Below, in pieces: positions 32,373 through 44,120 of a stretch of 64,000 bases of DNA. Where the stretch lies: assembly GCA_012274445.1 (NCBI GenBank), contig JAAROD010000029.1, positions 1,488,001-1,552,000 of the forward strand, given 5' to 3'. The position numbers were made by a program, and so were the translations under genes. The notes below the pieces were generated by a model. The model was not told where the DNA came from. It did not search any database and worked only from the letters and a program-made list of their open reading frames with translations. Within the stretch, counting starts at the first letter, position 1; each line of letters starts with the position of its first letter. The stretch comes from Sclerotiophoma versabilis (taxonomy: Eukaryota; Ascomycota; Dothideomycetes; Pleosporales; Didymellaceae).

Positions 32373-34284
32373 CTGTGCCCGGGAAATGTAGCTCGGAACG
32401 CTTGTCCCAGAGGTGCATCTCGCACATGTCGTTCTTGCAATCGTACCATTGTCTCCTGCATGTGGTGCTAGGAGTCGGGAACCATCCCTTTCCTAGTTTT
32501 TCTGATTCATGTATGCGACAGGCGTTGTATACGCACGCTGTCCATGATAGTTTTCCATGATTTGGATTCCGGTGGTCCAAGGCGTACTCTGGTCGTGGGT
32601 TCAGAAGCAACGCTGGCTTCCTGTCGAAGTCAGGCTCGTTCCTGCTTCGGTCGTTTTTCACTTGTCGCTCGAGCTCCCGTTGTGTGGCGTGGTTGCCAGC
32701 ACTGAGTTTGTCGAAATCGTGTTTCCACCAATCCTGTTGGGATTTACTTAGGTTGTTGACCTGTCGTTGCCCCGCGCGAGTTTGAAGTGCCATCTGTTGT
32801 AGTCTCTTGTCGATACTTTTGGTAATCCGATCACAGTTTTCTTGAAAGGTAGCGTTGCTGTCTCGGAATTCTTGACGTGCTAATTCCGCTTCTGTACGTT
32901 CGTTGAATTCACGCATGTCTGTGTCGTACCAACTTTCTTCGGTGTCGGAGGCGTAGATAATGCCTCCATCCGCTTCTTGTCTGGCAGTGTCGCGTAGTCG
33001 CTGAGACATAGTGGGCTGCTTGTGCTTGCACACTTTTAGTCCTCGTTCGTATGCCTGTCCCATCTGTGTTGATGGTCGTCCCTTCAGGTCCTGTAGATGC
33101 TTCTGCTGTTCATCCACCTCTTGGTATGGTGTAGGTGCTCGGCTTCGGACATTCCGTATGTCCTCATCGGATGGTGCGATATAATCGTCATCGGATCCGG
33201 TCTCGGGGTCTTCCATAAGACGTCCCATGTCGTCGGTGAGAACTTCCCATTCATCACCGGCATCCGCGTCCTCGCGGGTGAGTACGTTGAGTTGTCGAAC
33301 CACCTTGTTCTTGGATCGACAGTCCTTGGCATAGTGGCCTTGCTTGCCACATCCGTAACAAGTCACACCGGACTTGTTCTTCCTATCACTACCCTTGTTT
33401 TTCTGATTCCATCGCGGTTCTGGTCCCTTGTTGATGTTGGACAGGTCCATGGCCTCTGGTCCGTAGTAACCGCTGCTAGTGCTGTTGTGCACCCGGCGTC
33501 CAGTGTTTGGCTGGTAGCGATTTCCTCCGCGGGTTCCTCGGTTGAGGTTGTTGCGCCATGGATTGCGTGGGGGTGGGCGCGTAGTGTGGGATGCCGCTCG
33601 CGCACGTGGGTCCTCCCGCAGTTCCTGTTGTAGTTCATACAGCTTGACATCAATGTCAATTGCCGTATTGACCAGGGAGTCAAAGTCGTCGGTAGACGCG
33701 GCGGTCCGCATCAGTTCCTCCTTGACTCGCGGTTTCAATCCTTGTCGGAACATCGTTGTCAACGCGGTGTCGTCCCAGCCGGTGTACGTGGCTAGCTGCT
33801 GAAACTTGGCAGCATAGTCGGCGGCTGACGTGGTTTGCTTAATGCGTTGGATGTCGCGACGTGCGATGGTTGGTTCGTTGTGTACTCCAAATACTCGGCG
33901 TATCTGTTCCTTGAACAGGTCGAAGTCTTCGATCCATGCGTCGATGTCGGTGGACGTTCCTTCTCCATGGTAACGCTGGATAAAGGGTTTGATCCACGTG
34001 AACGCGCGGTCCTTCATGAACGTGGAGACAAGCGTCACACGTTTCTCCTCAGGGATGCGTTCTCCCTGGAACATGAAGAAGAGGTCGAACTTGATAAGCC
34101 AGTCTTCCAGTTTCTCACGAGTACCATCGAAGGTCTCGGGCTTAGCTACTGGGTATACACTCGTGGACGTAGAGGCTGTCGTGTCTCCGTTCGATCCTTC
34201 GTCCATATCGAGGTCGTCGTCGACGCGGTTGCGTGACGCGTTGGAGTTGCTAGGGGTAGCACGGGATCCTGAGGTAGTACTCAT
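32260..34284 (-). CDS. gag: Gag protein of the Ty3 element
   Basis: 674 aa structural protein. Residues about 45-225 match the retrotransposon Gag capsid fold (FDGTREKLEDWL, then DIQRIKQTTSAADYAAKFQQLA). A basic linker rich in Arg/Gly/Asn precedes a CCHC zinc knuckle (Cys309, Cys312, His317, Cys322) that binds RNA. The C-terminal part has further spaced cysteines (WTACVYNACRIHES and on), a pattern I associate with fungal Ty3 Gag proteins. The ATG lies only 18 nt inside the 5' LTR, leaving an extremely short leader. It ends inside the open pol frame. Confidence 0.93.
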   Translation of the reverse strand: MSTTSGSRATPSNSNASRNRVDDDLDMDEGSNGDTTASTSTSVYPVAKPETFDGTREKLEDWLIKFDLFFMFQGERIPEEKRVTLVSTFMKDRAFTWIKPFIQRYHGEGTSTDIDAWIEDFDLFKEQIRRVFGVHNEPTIARRDIQRIKQTTSAADYAAKFQQLATYTGWDDTALTTMFRQGLKPRVKEELMRTAASTDDFDSLVNTAIDIDVKLYELQQELREDPRARAASHTTRPPPRNPWRNNLNRGTRGGNRYQPNTGRRVHNSTSSGYYGPEAMDLSNINKGPEPRWNQKNKGSDRKNKSGVTCYGCGKQGHYAKDCRSKNKVVRQLNVLTREDADAGDEWEVLTDDMGRLMEDPETGSDDDYIAPSDEDIRNVRSRAPTPYQEVDEQQKHLQDLKGRPSTQMGQAYERGLKVCKHKQPTMSQRLRDTARQEADGGIIYASDTEESWYDTDMREFNERTEAELARQEFRDSNATFQENCDRITKSIDKRLQQMALQTRAGQRQVNNLSKSQQDWWKHDFDKLSAGNHATQRELERQVKNDRSRNEPDFDRKPALLLNPRPEYALDHRNPNHGKLSWTACVYNACRIHESEKLGKGWFPTPSTTCRRQWYDCKNDMCEMHLWDKRSELHFPGTDDHQAIVCMQLVINGSCYNLHWQRCLNPKRVLRRAIP

Positions 34285-34302
34285 CTTTGGGGGTGTTCAA
34301 AG
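34285..34302 (-). promoter_or_regulatory. Primer binding region, candidate self-priming site
   Basis: The 18 nt between the 5' LTR and the gag ATG read CTTTGAACACCCCCAAAG in element sense. TTGAACAC within it is the exact complement of GTGTTCAA at 34518-34511 in the LTR, which lies about 34 nt downstream of the TATATA box, where transcription should start. That arrangement resembles the self-primed Tf1/sushi group. A tRNA primer was not tested. Confidence 0.45.
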
Positions 34303-34801
34303 TGTTGAAGTTGTACTTTCAAGCAAAGCTCGTAAGCACTATTCGTATTGGTTCTCAGGGATGAGCGCTGGTACAGGAAGGTCCGTAAGGGTTGGGGTTA
34401 TTGCCTAGTGAAACACCGTGGCAATAGAGGGTAACAATGAGTAGTATAGAGTAGACTATCTAGCTCGAGAGTTGGGGTCGAGATTCCAAAGACAAACTTG
34501 ATTGACTAAGTTGAACACGAACCATAAGGGTTGTGTTCCTACTGACTATATACTTGCTATGGGGTAATGCTCGTTGACGAGCGACTAGGGTCAGTCCAAT
34601 GAAATACATAGCGTTGCTCGTTGACGAGCGATAACATACGATGCTCGTTGACGAGCAAGTCACGTGTGTCATGCTCGTTGACGAGCATGTCACGTGACCG
34701 TACAAAGGGAGATCCTTCCTGACTCCGCCCCTGGTTCATGGGTGAGGGCTGTGGTTGGCTACTTAATCACTGTGCCGCTTCGTCCGCACAGGATCGTAAC
34801 A
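34303..34801 (-). repeat. 5' LTR of the Ty3 element
   Basis: 499 bp and the same as the 3' LTR as far as I could compare. In element sense: four inverted repeats (34569, 34616, 34643, 34673) and CACGTG boxes form the U3 part, then TATATA (34552-34547), then the probable transcript start near 34518, then R-U5. The order is that of a promoter with upstream activating sites. Confidence 0.95.
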
Positions 34802-34806
34802 ACTAT

Positions 34807-36660
34807 CTATTCTAGTATAAAGTAAGTACTATTACCTATAACTAAACTCTTATACTAAGTAGCTAATTTATAACTAAACTAAAGTAGTACATATACCTAT
34901 TACTGCAGAGAATATTCTCTTAAAAGAAATTAAGTAGTAGAGTAAGATAAATATAGATATAAAGTTAATTTATAAAAATATATTAAATATCTAGTTAGCT
35001 ATTTAGTCTCTAATATCTATAAAGTATAGGTTCTATTAATTTATTAAGTTATAATTACTAGAAATATTTATTTTAATAAATCTCTATTCTGTAAAAAAAT
35101 AAATAATAAAGAAATATATAGAGATTAGGTAATTAAACTTACTAATACTCTTTATAATAGAGAACTAGCTAATCTAGGCTAGAATATTATTATACCTAAC
35201 CTTAGAAATTAAATATAATCTAAAATAGATAGATTAGCTACTAAGTAATAGCTTAAAGGTAATATACCTTTTTTAACTAATATAGAAGCTAGCTTAGCTC
35301 TAGATTATAATATATTAGATATAAATACTATATAAAGTACTTATAAAGCTAGTTAATACCTAAAAATCTATATAAACTAATTTAAAAATATTAAACTTAA
35401 GACTCTAGAATAAATACCTAAACTAACTAATCTAAAGGTAGGTATACTAGGTAGAGGTAATTAAAGTTAAAATATAGAAATAGATAGTTAATAGAATATA
35501 AATATAACTATAAGAGCTAGCCTATTATATTCTAGTAATTAAATAGAATTATATAAGTTAAAGTAGAAGTACCTATTAAAGTTATACTTTAGTTAAAGAC
35601 TATAAGTACTAGTTCTATTAGTTCTTAGGTATAAACAGCGCGTAGAAGATTAGGTTAAGTTATTACCTAGTAAAATACTATAATAATAAAGGTTAATAAT
35701 AAGTAGTATAGAGTAGACTATCTAGCTTAAGAGTTAGGTTAAGATTTTAAAGATAAACTTAATTAATAAGGTAAAATATAATACTATAAGAGTAGTATTC
35801 TTATATACTATATACTAATAAATATTCTATATAGGTTCTAATATTCTAGTATTATTCTAACCTAGTATATTATAGAATATTATAGAATTTCTTAGAATAT
35901 ATATAATATATTCTATTATAGTATTCTACTAAGAGATTAGAATAGGTAGAATAGTATATTATTAGTTTCTATATTACTAACCTTCTTAAAGACTATTAGG
36001 TTATCTCTAAGAATTCTTAATTATTTCTTTTCTTTTCTTCTACTATACTCTCTTCTAAGCTTTATAATACTATTTTTCTTCTCTAATCTTTATATTCTTA
36101 TAAACTAATTCTATAGTTTCTAGAAGTACTATATATTATTACTCTATTAGTAACTATATTAATTATATTAGATAACTTATGATAGTATTCTGTTAATATT
36201 ATATAAAGAAAGGCTTAGAGTACTAAATATTATTAAAGAAGAAGTATAGGAATTGTTATTATATTAGTAGGTAGAAGTGTGTTCTTGTAAAAGTTCTAAT
36301 TCTAAACTTTAAGTAAATTAACTTAAAGTTAAGTTCCTTAGAATAATAAGAGGTAGAAGTAGATAAAGCTAAGTCTACTACTTTATAAGCTATACTAGCT
36401 TTTTATACAAAGAAAGATTATATCTATAAATAAATAAAAATATTATAATATTAAAAAAAATAGTAAGTAGATAAAGCTAAGTAGTATATTAAAGATTTTA
36501 AAGCACTTAAAGCTATTAAGAGTATTAACTAAGATATTACTTAGCTAGAAAGAGGCCTAATACCTAGGTCCCTAGCTCTTAATTAGAGTACTTTTATACT
36601 ATCTATTCTAGAAAGTAATCTAAACTTTCTTTCTTTTAATAATACTAAGATAGAAGCTAT
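34807..36660. repeat. RIP-degraded repeat with a divergent Ty3-type LTR
   Basis: Very AT-rich with no open frame. From 35574 (TATTAAAGTTATACTT) to about 35780 it can be aligned with the left half of the intact LTR, but with more differences than the relic at 36661, so it is an older or sister LTR family. The flanks are unidentified RIP-mutated sequence. Confidence 0.5.
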
Positions 36661-36992
36661 TATTAAAGTTATACTATTAAGTAAAGCTTATAAGCACTAT
36701 TTATATTAGGTCTTAGAGATAAGTGCTAGTATAGAATAATCTATAAGAGTTAAAGGTTATTACCTAGTAAAATACTATAATAATAGTAGGTAATAATAAG
36801 TAGTATAGAGTAGACTATCTAGCTTAAGAGTTAGAGTTAAGATTCTAAAGATAAACTTAATTAATTAAGTTAAATATAAACTATAAAAGTTATATTTCTA
36901 CTTACTATATACTTACTATAAGATAATACTTATTAGTAAGTAACTAGAGTTAGTCTAATAAAATATATAGTATTACTTATTAATAAGTAATA

Positions 36993-37451
36993 TATTATAT
37001 AGCTAGAAAAGGCCTACTAAGTAGCCTAAATTTAGAGTATAAATATATATATATTTTTACTCTATTTTACCTATAATAGTTATAAGCCTAGATACTAATA
37101 CTATGTAAGTAGAGGCTATATAGATTTTAAGTTAAGTAAGTAACTAAAGCTAAGGTAACTAGTAGTAATAATCTTTATTATACTTACCTAAGTTATATTA
37201 TAGCTACTAGATACTAAAATAGTATAGTAGGCTAAATAGGTATTAGGCCTATCTCTACTATAAAAGTCTAAGAGACTCTTAGCTATAACTCTATAGGTAT
37301 ATAGCTAGTCTTACTATATAGTCTCTATCTTTAAGCTATTCTTCTACTTTAAATATAAGAGAGTATATTATACAGTTAGAAAAGGCCTACTTAGTAGCCT
37401 AAATTTAGAGTATAAAAATATAAATATTTTTACTCTATTTTAGCTATAATA
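36993..37451. mobile_element. TRIM miniature LTR element, copy 1
   Basis: 459 bp with 86 bp direct terminal repeats (36993-37078 and 37366-37451), each starting TATTATA and ending GCTATAATA. The internal 287 bp have no coding capacity. A TAATA target copy precedes it (36988-36992) and a TAATA lies just after the right end. Inserted in the LTR of the Ty3 relic. The family shares its first internal bases (GTTATAAGCCTAG) with the copia relics, which fits a common primer binding site. Confidence 0.75.
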
Positions 37452-39437
37452 TAATAATATATAATACTTTTTAAAAAGTAAGTTATAAATATTATACTTA
37501 TTAATAAGTATATTACGTAACTATATAAAGAGAGATTCTTTCTAGCTCTACTTCTAGCTTATAGATAAGAGCTCTAGTTAGCTACTTAATTACTATACTA
37601 CTTTATCTATATAAAATTATAATACTATTCTTTTTCTCTTTTAAGTTTATATCTAAACTTTATAACTATAATCTAGGCTTATATAAAACTAAGCCTATTT
37701 CTATATCTAGTAGCTAGTATATTAAAATATCTTCTTATACCTATAACCTTTAACTTAGTCTAGAAGTTTATTAAGCTAATACTTTTACTAAAGTTTTCTA
37801 TAACTATTATTTCTTTAAAGCCTATAAGTACTATATTATACTAAATACTATAAAGTATCTAAAGTATACTAAGTATATAAAGGCTAGAAACTCTTATATT
37901 AATATATTATAGAAGTTACTAGAATATACTTATAAAAAGTATAAAAAGAAGGTAGAAGAAGATAAAACTTTATTAGTAACTATTATTATATAGTTATTAT
38001 AAAATAAGAAGATTCTAAAATAGAGTAAGAATTATATATAGTAAAAGGTACTATATATAGTAAATAAAATAGCTAAATTAAAAGAAATAAACCTTACTAA
38101 GAAAATAAATTATCTAGTAGTATTACTAGGTATATATACCATACTTATAACTTAGGCTACTCTTAGGCTTATTAAGAAGTCTATTATAAACTATAGTACT
38201 TCTATACTAATTAGTAGTAATTTATAAAGTATATTAGAGGTTTTTATATATTTTCTAATTCTAGGTATTTTAACTACTTAACTAGGTATTAAGTATCTTT
38301 CTTAGTTTTCTAATATATTAATTTTTTTTAACTTTCTACTTATTATTACTATTAGCTTAGTAGTAGAAGTTCTTCTATATTAGTATTATTAGTTTAGTAG
38401 GTTCTAATAATAAAATAAAGATTATTAGATAGATTTTTATATTCTTAAGTAGCTTAAGCTAATAGTTAACTAGGCTAATTTACTTAGAAATAAAAAATAG
38501 ACTAATTTTAAGCTTATCTATTTCTTTTATTACTTTTTATATTTAAAGATTTTTTATAAGAAAGTAGACTTTAATTTTTTTTTTTAGCTAAGGTACTATT
38601 TTTAATTTCTAGTTAATATATAAGATAGCTTATTTCTAAGCTTATATAGTATTTTTAAGTAATTTTTAGTATACTTTCTTTAGTCTAACTACTAAAGCTA
38701 TTACTACTTCTATTTAAATAGAATAATTAAGTAATCTAGTAAAGAGATTTAGGTATTTTCTATAGTTTATAAAGAATAGAGTTATATTTATTACTTCTAA
38801 TAACTTATTATTAAATATAATCTATACTATAGGTAATAGTAAAACCTAGTTATCTTATTACTAGTTACTATAGATTTAAAGGTATATCTCTATAGTCTAA
38901 TTTATTCTTTCTATCTATCTATCTATCTATCTATATATAGATAATAGGCTGTAAATATCTTTTCTTTATACCTAATATAGTAAGTATTATAGTCTAATAG
39001 TTTAATATAAGAAGCTTATTTCTATTACTTATAATTAACTTAGGTACTTTATAGTAGTATATAATCTAATTAATAAATACTATAGCTAACTATTTTATAG
39101 TATAGCTATATCTAAATAGTATTATTTTAGTATACTTAGTAAATTAGTCTACTATAATAAAGATTAAGTTATAGGTATATTCTATAACAGAGTTCTTAGA
39201 GAGTAGTAGCTATATAATAAAATCTATTATAATATTTATCTATAGTACTACTAGTAGCTCTATTACTTATACTTCTCTATACTTAGTATATATACTATAC
39301 TTATTTTATTAGTACTATATATAGTTTCTAATAAACTTAGTAACTTTATTCTTTATATTAGAAAACTTATAGTATTACTTAATAAGTTCTATAGTATAAG
39401 TAATATTAGAGTATCTATATAGTATATTATTATAATA

Positions 39438-41572
39438 ATATACTACACTACTAAGTAGCTTACTCTACTAAATAGCTTACTAAATACAGCTCTCTACTTT
39501 AATACTTAAATAACTTAATACTATAATATTATACTATAGCTTATAGTATATTAAATTAATTTTCTACTTCTACTATATCTTTTATATATATGTGCTTATT
39601 ATACTCTACCTTACTATACCTTCTATAGTAGAGAATACCTCTATTACTAATACCTGTTTATACTCTCTCCTTATAACTCTCTACTTCTACCTGCACTACT
39701 ACCTCTTATATAGTAATTAGTATCTTTACCTCTACCTATAATAAAGTCTCTCTATACTAGATCTACTTCTTTTTATATTCTTTATACTTAGAAGTAGCTT
39801 TATTTACTACTTAAAGCTTAACTATTCTAGCTGCTATTAGCACCTAGGTATATACTATTATTTTAGCTCTCTTTTAAAACTACTATACTATTTTATAGAT
39901 TAATTCTGTTAATAAACTTCTATATTCTCTAATTCTCTTTAATATTAGAGTTAACTAAGCTCTAATTTTAGCAGCGTTACTTAGTATTCTAGGTTACTAG
40001 AGAGTAGGCTCTAGTAGAGGTAGTAATAGCGTATAAGGCTTTACTTTAAGCCTTAATAGTACTACCTCTAGGTTATCTAGAACTAAGCCTATTACTTAAA
40101 AGCTTAATTAAATATTACTAGATAAGAATACTTTATTAAAAACCTAATTAAAGGCAGCTAGAAATACTTTCTAATTAATATAGGTAATATAATAGTTTAC
40201 TAAGTATAATAGAGCTTATAGGAATATACTTAGGTAATTAATAGTATTTAATTAGTACTATCTAATTTATATCTAAAATATTAATTATATATAAAAAGAA
40301 TTTAGAGGTTATATAATTTTGCCTAATAAGCTTATAGGCTTCTAGAGACCTACTTAGTTTTATAACCTTATTAAGTAAGCCTTTAAGCTGCTATAGAGCT
40401 ACTTAGTAGTTAGGTACTAGAGTAACCTAATTAGAGTATAGAAGTAAGAAAAAAGCTCTATAGTAGCAATCTATATACTTTATTACGCAATACTAAGATA
40501 TTAATTTCCTTTTTATATACCTACTTTAATAGAGTAAAACACTCTATATTAAGTAGCTATAGAATATAGGAGGTATAAGAAGGTATATAAAGAGTAATAA
40601 TCTTATTCTCCTTATATAGATTCTAGAAAGTAAGTAACTTATAGCTCTTATAGCTATTAATAATTAGTAGCTAGTAGCTACCTACTGTCTAGGCTATTAT
40701 ATACTAGATAAAGTACTTTAGCTACTTAAGGCCTAGTTTATTTATTATCTAGCTATTCTTGCTAACTCTAATACGCTAGTTCTTTAGGTTATAATACTAG
40801 GCTTAGTTATAGTTCTTTACTTTAAAGATAATAAAGAGTAGAATAACCTACTCTATAGCATTAATAGTAGTAATTAATATTACCTACTTATAGTTACTAG
40901 GCTAGACTCTAAGTAGCTTAAGACACTTCTTAGACACTATTACTACCTTAATAGACCTTCTAACACCTATCTAGAAGCTAGTCTTATTAAATCTATAGGT
41001 ATCTTAGTCTAGAATACTATACTTAGCTTTAATATTATATATAAGGTTAAACTAGAGGCTAATAATAGCTAGATTACTATATAGAACTTTCTAGTAATTA
41101 TACTATCTATTTATCTAAGACTTAATCTCTAGCTTCTAGCAAGTAAGCTTATATACCTAGTTTCCTCTAATCTAGCTACTACTATAGGTAGCTAGTAGTT
41201 AATTAGCTATTTTACGTATATAGCTAAGTATAGGGGCAAAGCCTTATATATTAAGCTTCCTTATATATTATATAACTACCTTCTCTTTATACTTTATAAG
41301 TCTTAATAAGTTAGAATAGAAATTATAGTATAAGGTAACTTTAGTATATTAGTAGGAGATAGTTATTTAAAGAACGTTATAGATAGTAGTAGTATATTAC
41401 TAGCTTAGTAACGTATTAGATTTTATAGCTTAGATAGTAAGAATAATTCTATTCTTATAAAGAAGTAATTTAAGATTAGGTTATTAATACATAGAATAAA
41501 AAGTAGAATATAGTATAGTCTTAGCAAAGATAAGCTATTTAGTAGAGTAAGCTACTTAGTAGTATAGTATAT
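39438..41572 (-). mobile_element. RIP-degraded Fot1/pogo-like DNA transposon, copy 2
   Basis: 2,135 bp including a 293 bp insertion (solo LTR plus duplication), so about 1,842 bp originally, close to copy 1. Terminal inverted repeats of at least 40 bp start ATATACTAC and match with one transition; TA duplications flank it (39436-39437, 41573-41574). Internal sequence around 40550-40680 matches copy 1 near 26270-26390 in the same orientation (DDE region on the minus strand). Inserted in the pol part of the Ty3 relic. Confidence 0.75.
40205..40492 (-). repeat. Solo copia LTR
   Basis: 288 bp, the reverse complement of the LTR found at 42378, 49971 and 57994, flanked by perfect 5 bp duplications CTAAG (40200-40204 and 40493-40497). 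It is a product of LTR-LTR recombination after insertion into pogo-like copy 2. Confidence 0.85.
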
Positions 41573-41715
41573 TATCTTAAAATAACTTTCTTTTAAAGTT
41601 CTTCTAGTACTTACTCTAGAATATATTATTTCTGCTAAACTTACTTTACTAGATTAAGCTATTTTAATAGTTTTAATATTCTATTCTTATTAACTCTAAG
41701 AATAGTATAATTAAG

Positions 41716-42377
41716 CTTAAATAACTATACTTAGGTAATTAATAGTATTTAATTAGTACCTATCTAAGATTAGATAAAAGCTATCTTATATATATATAGA
41801 TATAAAAGCTAAGATAACTAAATAAGATTAATCTAAGTATAAAAGAGTTAATTAAGTTTCTTATTTTATTCTTATAGTAAAAGGGCGTAACTATATATAT
41901 ATTTTACCTCTAGGCTAGTTCTAGATTAAAGTAAAGCTAATTAACTATTCTTATTTATTAATCTAATATCTATAATTTACCTATATTACTATTAATAATT
42001 ATATAATTATTAACCTTTACTATAATATACCCTCTAGAGACTTCTAGTCTTTAACTAGTATTTCTATATTAGTAGGTTTATTATTATACTCTATTAATTC
42101 TATTATAAAGGTTTTTTAATTACTTTATATACTATATCTTTATAATTAGAGTTTAAATGAAATTCTTTAATTTAGTTAGTAGGTAAACGCTTATATATAA
42201 TAATAAAAAATAATATATCTAATTTTTACTTTTTTTTATTCTTATTCTTATAATTCTTATTCTCTTACTTATAATCTATAAGCTAATCCCCTAATACTAC
42301 TATTATTAATATAAGTAATCTAAATCTTTTTTTTTAGTATACTATTAATATTTAGTATTAGGCTCTTAATTACTATA
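41716..42377. repeat. RIP-degraded repeat fragment
   Basis: Sequence at about 41860-42035 matches 27329-27520 in reverse complement; a TATAAAAG-type box lies near 41800. Probably LTR-type sequence of another copia family. The part from 42040 to 42372 is unidentified; 42373-42377 (CTATA) is the left target duplication of the next element. Confidence 0.45.
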
Positions 42378-44120
42378 TATTGCGTAATAAAGCGTGTAGA
42401 CTGCTACTATAGAGCTTTTTTCTTACTTTTATACTCTAATTAGGTTACTCTAGTACCTAACTACTAAGTAGCTCTATAGGAGCTTAAAGGCTTACTTAAT
42501 AAGGTTATAAGACTAAGTAGGTCTCTAGAAGCTTATAAGCTTATTAGGTAAAATTATATAACCTCTAAATTCTCTTTATATATAATTAATATTTTAGATA
42601 TAAATTAGATAGTACTAATTAAATACTATTAATTACCTAAGTATAGTTTTATAAGCTCTATTATAGTTATAAGCCTAGCTTTCTAAGAATAGTAGATCTC
42701 TCTACGTACTTAGAAAGAGCTTATAGAATATATCTTAGAAGCTCTAATTACTCTTTATTTTCTTCTCTTCTATATAATACTACTATAGGTAAGCTAGTTA
42801 GCTATAGTATATAAGCTCTATTAGGAATTCTAATAGGTTTCTACTAATTAAGGTTATATATTAACTAGCCTAATTAGTATATCTAACTTACCTAGCATAC
42901 TAAGCTTTATAATATATAGGAGCTTATTAATCTAGATACTCTAGATACTCTAGATATATATAATAAAGCTTTTTAGCTGCCTACTATAAGCTTAATTACT
43001 TCTAATTATCTATTAGCTTACTCTACTTAAACCTAAAGCGCTTAACTAATTAATTATAATACCTCTATAGGCCTATTAAGCTTAGAAATATATAACTAGA
43101 AGCTTATAATTTATAAGGTTAAATTAAGTAAGTAGGTAGCTAAGGTAGAGTACCTATAGAAGCTCTAGAACTAAGTTAATACTACAGTATTGCTAGTAAT
43201 CCTCTTACTAGTAATAGTAAAGCTTATTACTAATAATATAATAATACTCTAAGCGCTTATCTAGGCACTTAAGAAGAAGCTTACTCTAACAGATATTAGT
43301 ACCTAGAACTAGGTAAGAGCTAAGTATAGATAATACCTTAAAGTAGCTAAATAAGGTTAAGCTACTCTATAGAACTAGTATTAAAAGTAGTTCTACCTTT
43401 ATATAAGAGCTAAGTTATATAAGCTTATAGAGGTTAAGAGGGCACTTACTATATAGAATTTCTTAGATACCTTAAGCTATAGAATTACTCTAGAGTAGGC
43501 TTATACTATAAACTAAAGGATTATCTAGAATAGTATTCTAGAGCTTAAAACGCTTAATCTAGACTAGGTAAGTAGAGTCTTAAGTAGTTTAATATATAAG
43601 CATACTATAAAAGTAGAAAAGAATAATTTAAAAGTATTTATAATATTTAGAAACTAAATAGATACTCTCTAAGAAGCGCCTATAAGTAACTCTAAAAGCT
43701 TAAGTAGGTATACCTGCTCTTATAGATAAAATAAAAGAACTTATAAGTAGAAACTAACTATTTACTAATTTCTAGAAATAGTAGTTAAAGAGAGCTTCTT
43801 ACTACCTATCTATATAAGTAAAAGTAATTAAAAGAATACTCTTTAGAGGCTTAAAAACAGAGAGTATATAGATACTAGAAGAGTAATTAAGTAGCTTAAT
43901 TAGACCTTAAATACTCTATTAGTAATAACAGCTCTACTAGTAGATAGTATAATACTTAAGGTTAAGTTTCTAGGTAATATATAGGCTGCTCTAATTAATC
44001 TAAAAATAATATAATTAAGTATCTAGCTAAGAAACCTAAAGTTTATAACCTTATAGATTTTAATACTTATCTACTCTTAGATAGTATAATTTTAGAAAAT
44101 AGAGTAGCTATATACTTAGT

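Larger units (their letters stand above)
27877..34801 (-). mobile_element. Intact Ty3/gypsy chromovirus retrotransposon
   Basis: Complete 6,925 bp LTR element on the minus strand: 5' LTR 34303-34801, gag, pol, an antisense ORF, 3' LTR 27877-28375. The LTRs are 499 bp, start TGTTACG and end TTCAACA in element sense, and I saw no difference between them. A perfect 5 bp target duplication ACTAT flanks it (27872-27876 and 34802-34806). Base composition is normal, with no RIP signature, unlike everything around it. Both main frames are open and all catalytic motifs are present, so the element may be active. Its C-terminal chromodomain puts it among chromoviruses, whose integration is guided to heterochromatin; it sits inside a RIP-degraded block, as expected. 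Confidence 0.97.
36661..41715 (-). mobile_element. RIP-degraded Ty3 relic of the same family, nested insertions
   Basis: Colinear with 27877-30310 of the intact element but with nearly every CA/TG/CG changed to TA. LTR relic 36661-37624 (starting TATTAAAG for TGTTGAAG, ending AATA for AACA) is split by a miniature element at 36993-37451. The mutated antisense ORF follows (37690-38230), then the 3' part of pol up to 39437. A pogo-like transposon interrupts (39438-41572), and pol resumes at 41573 to about 41715, where the match is lost. The rest of the element is missing or moved. Confidence 0.85.
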
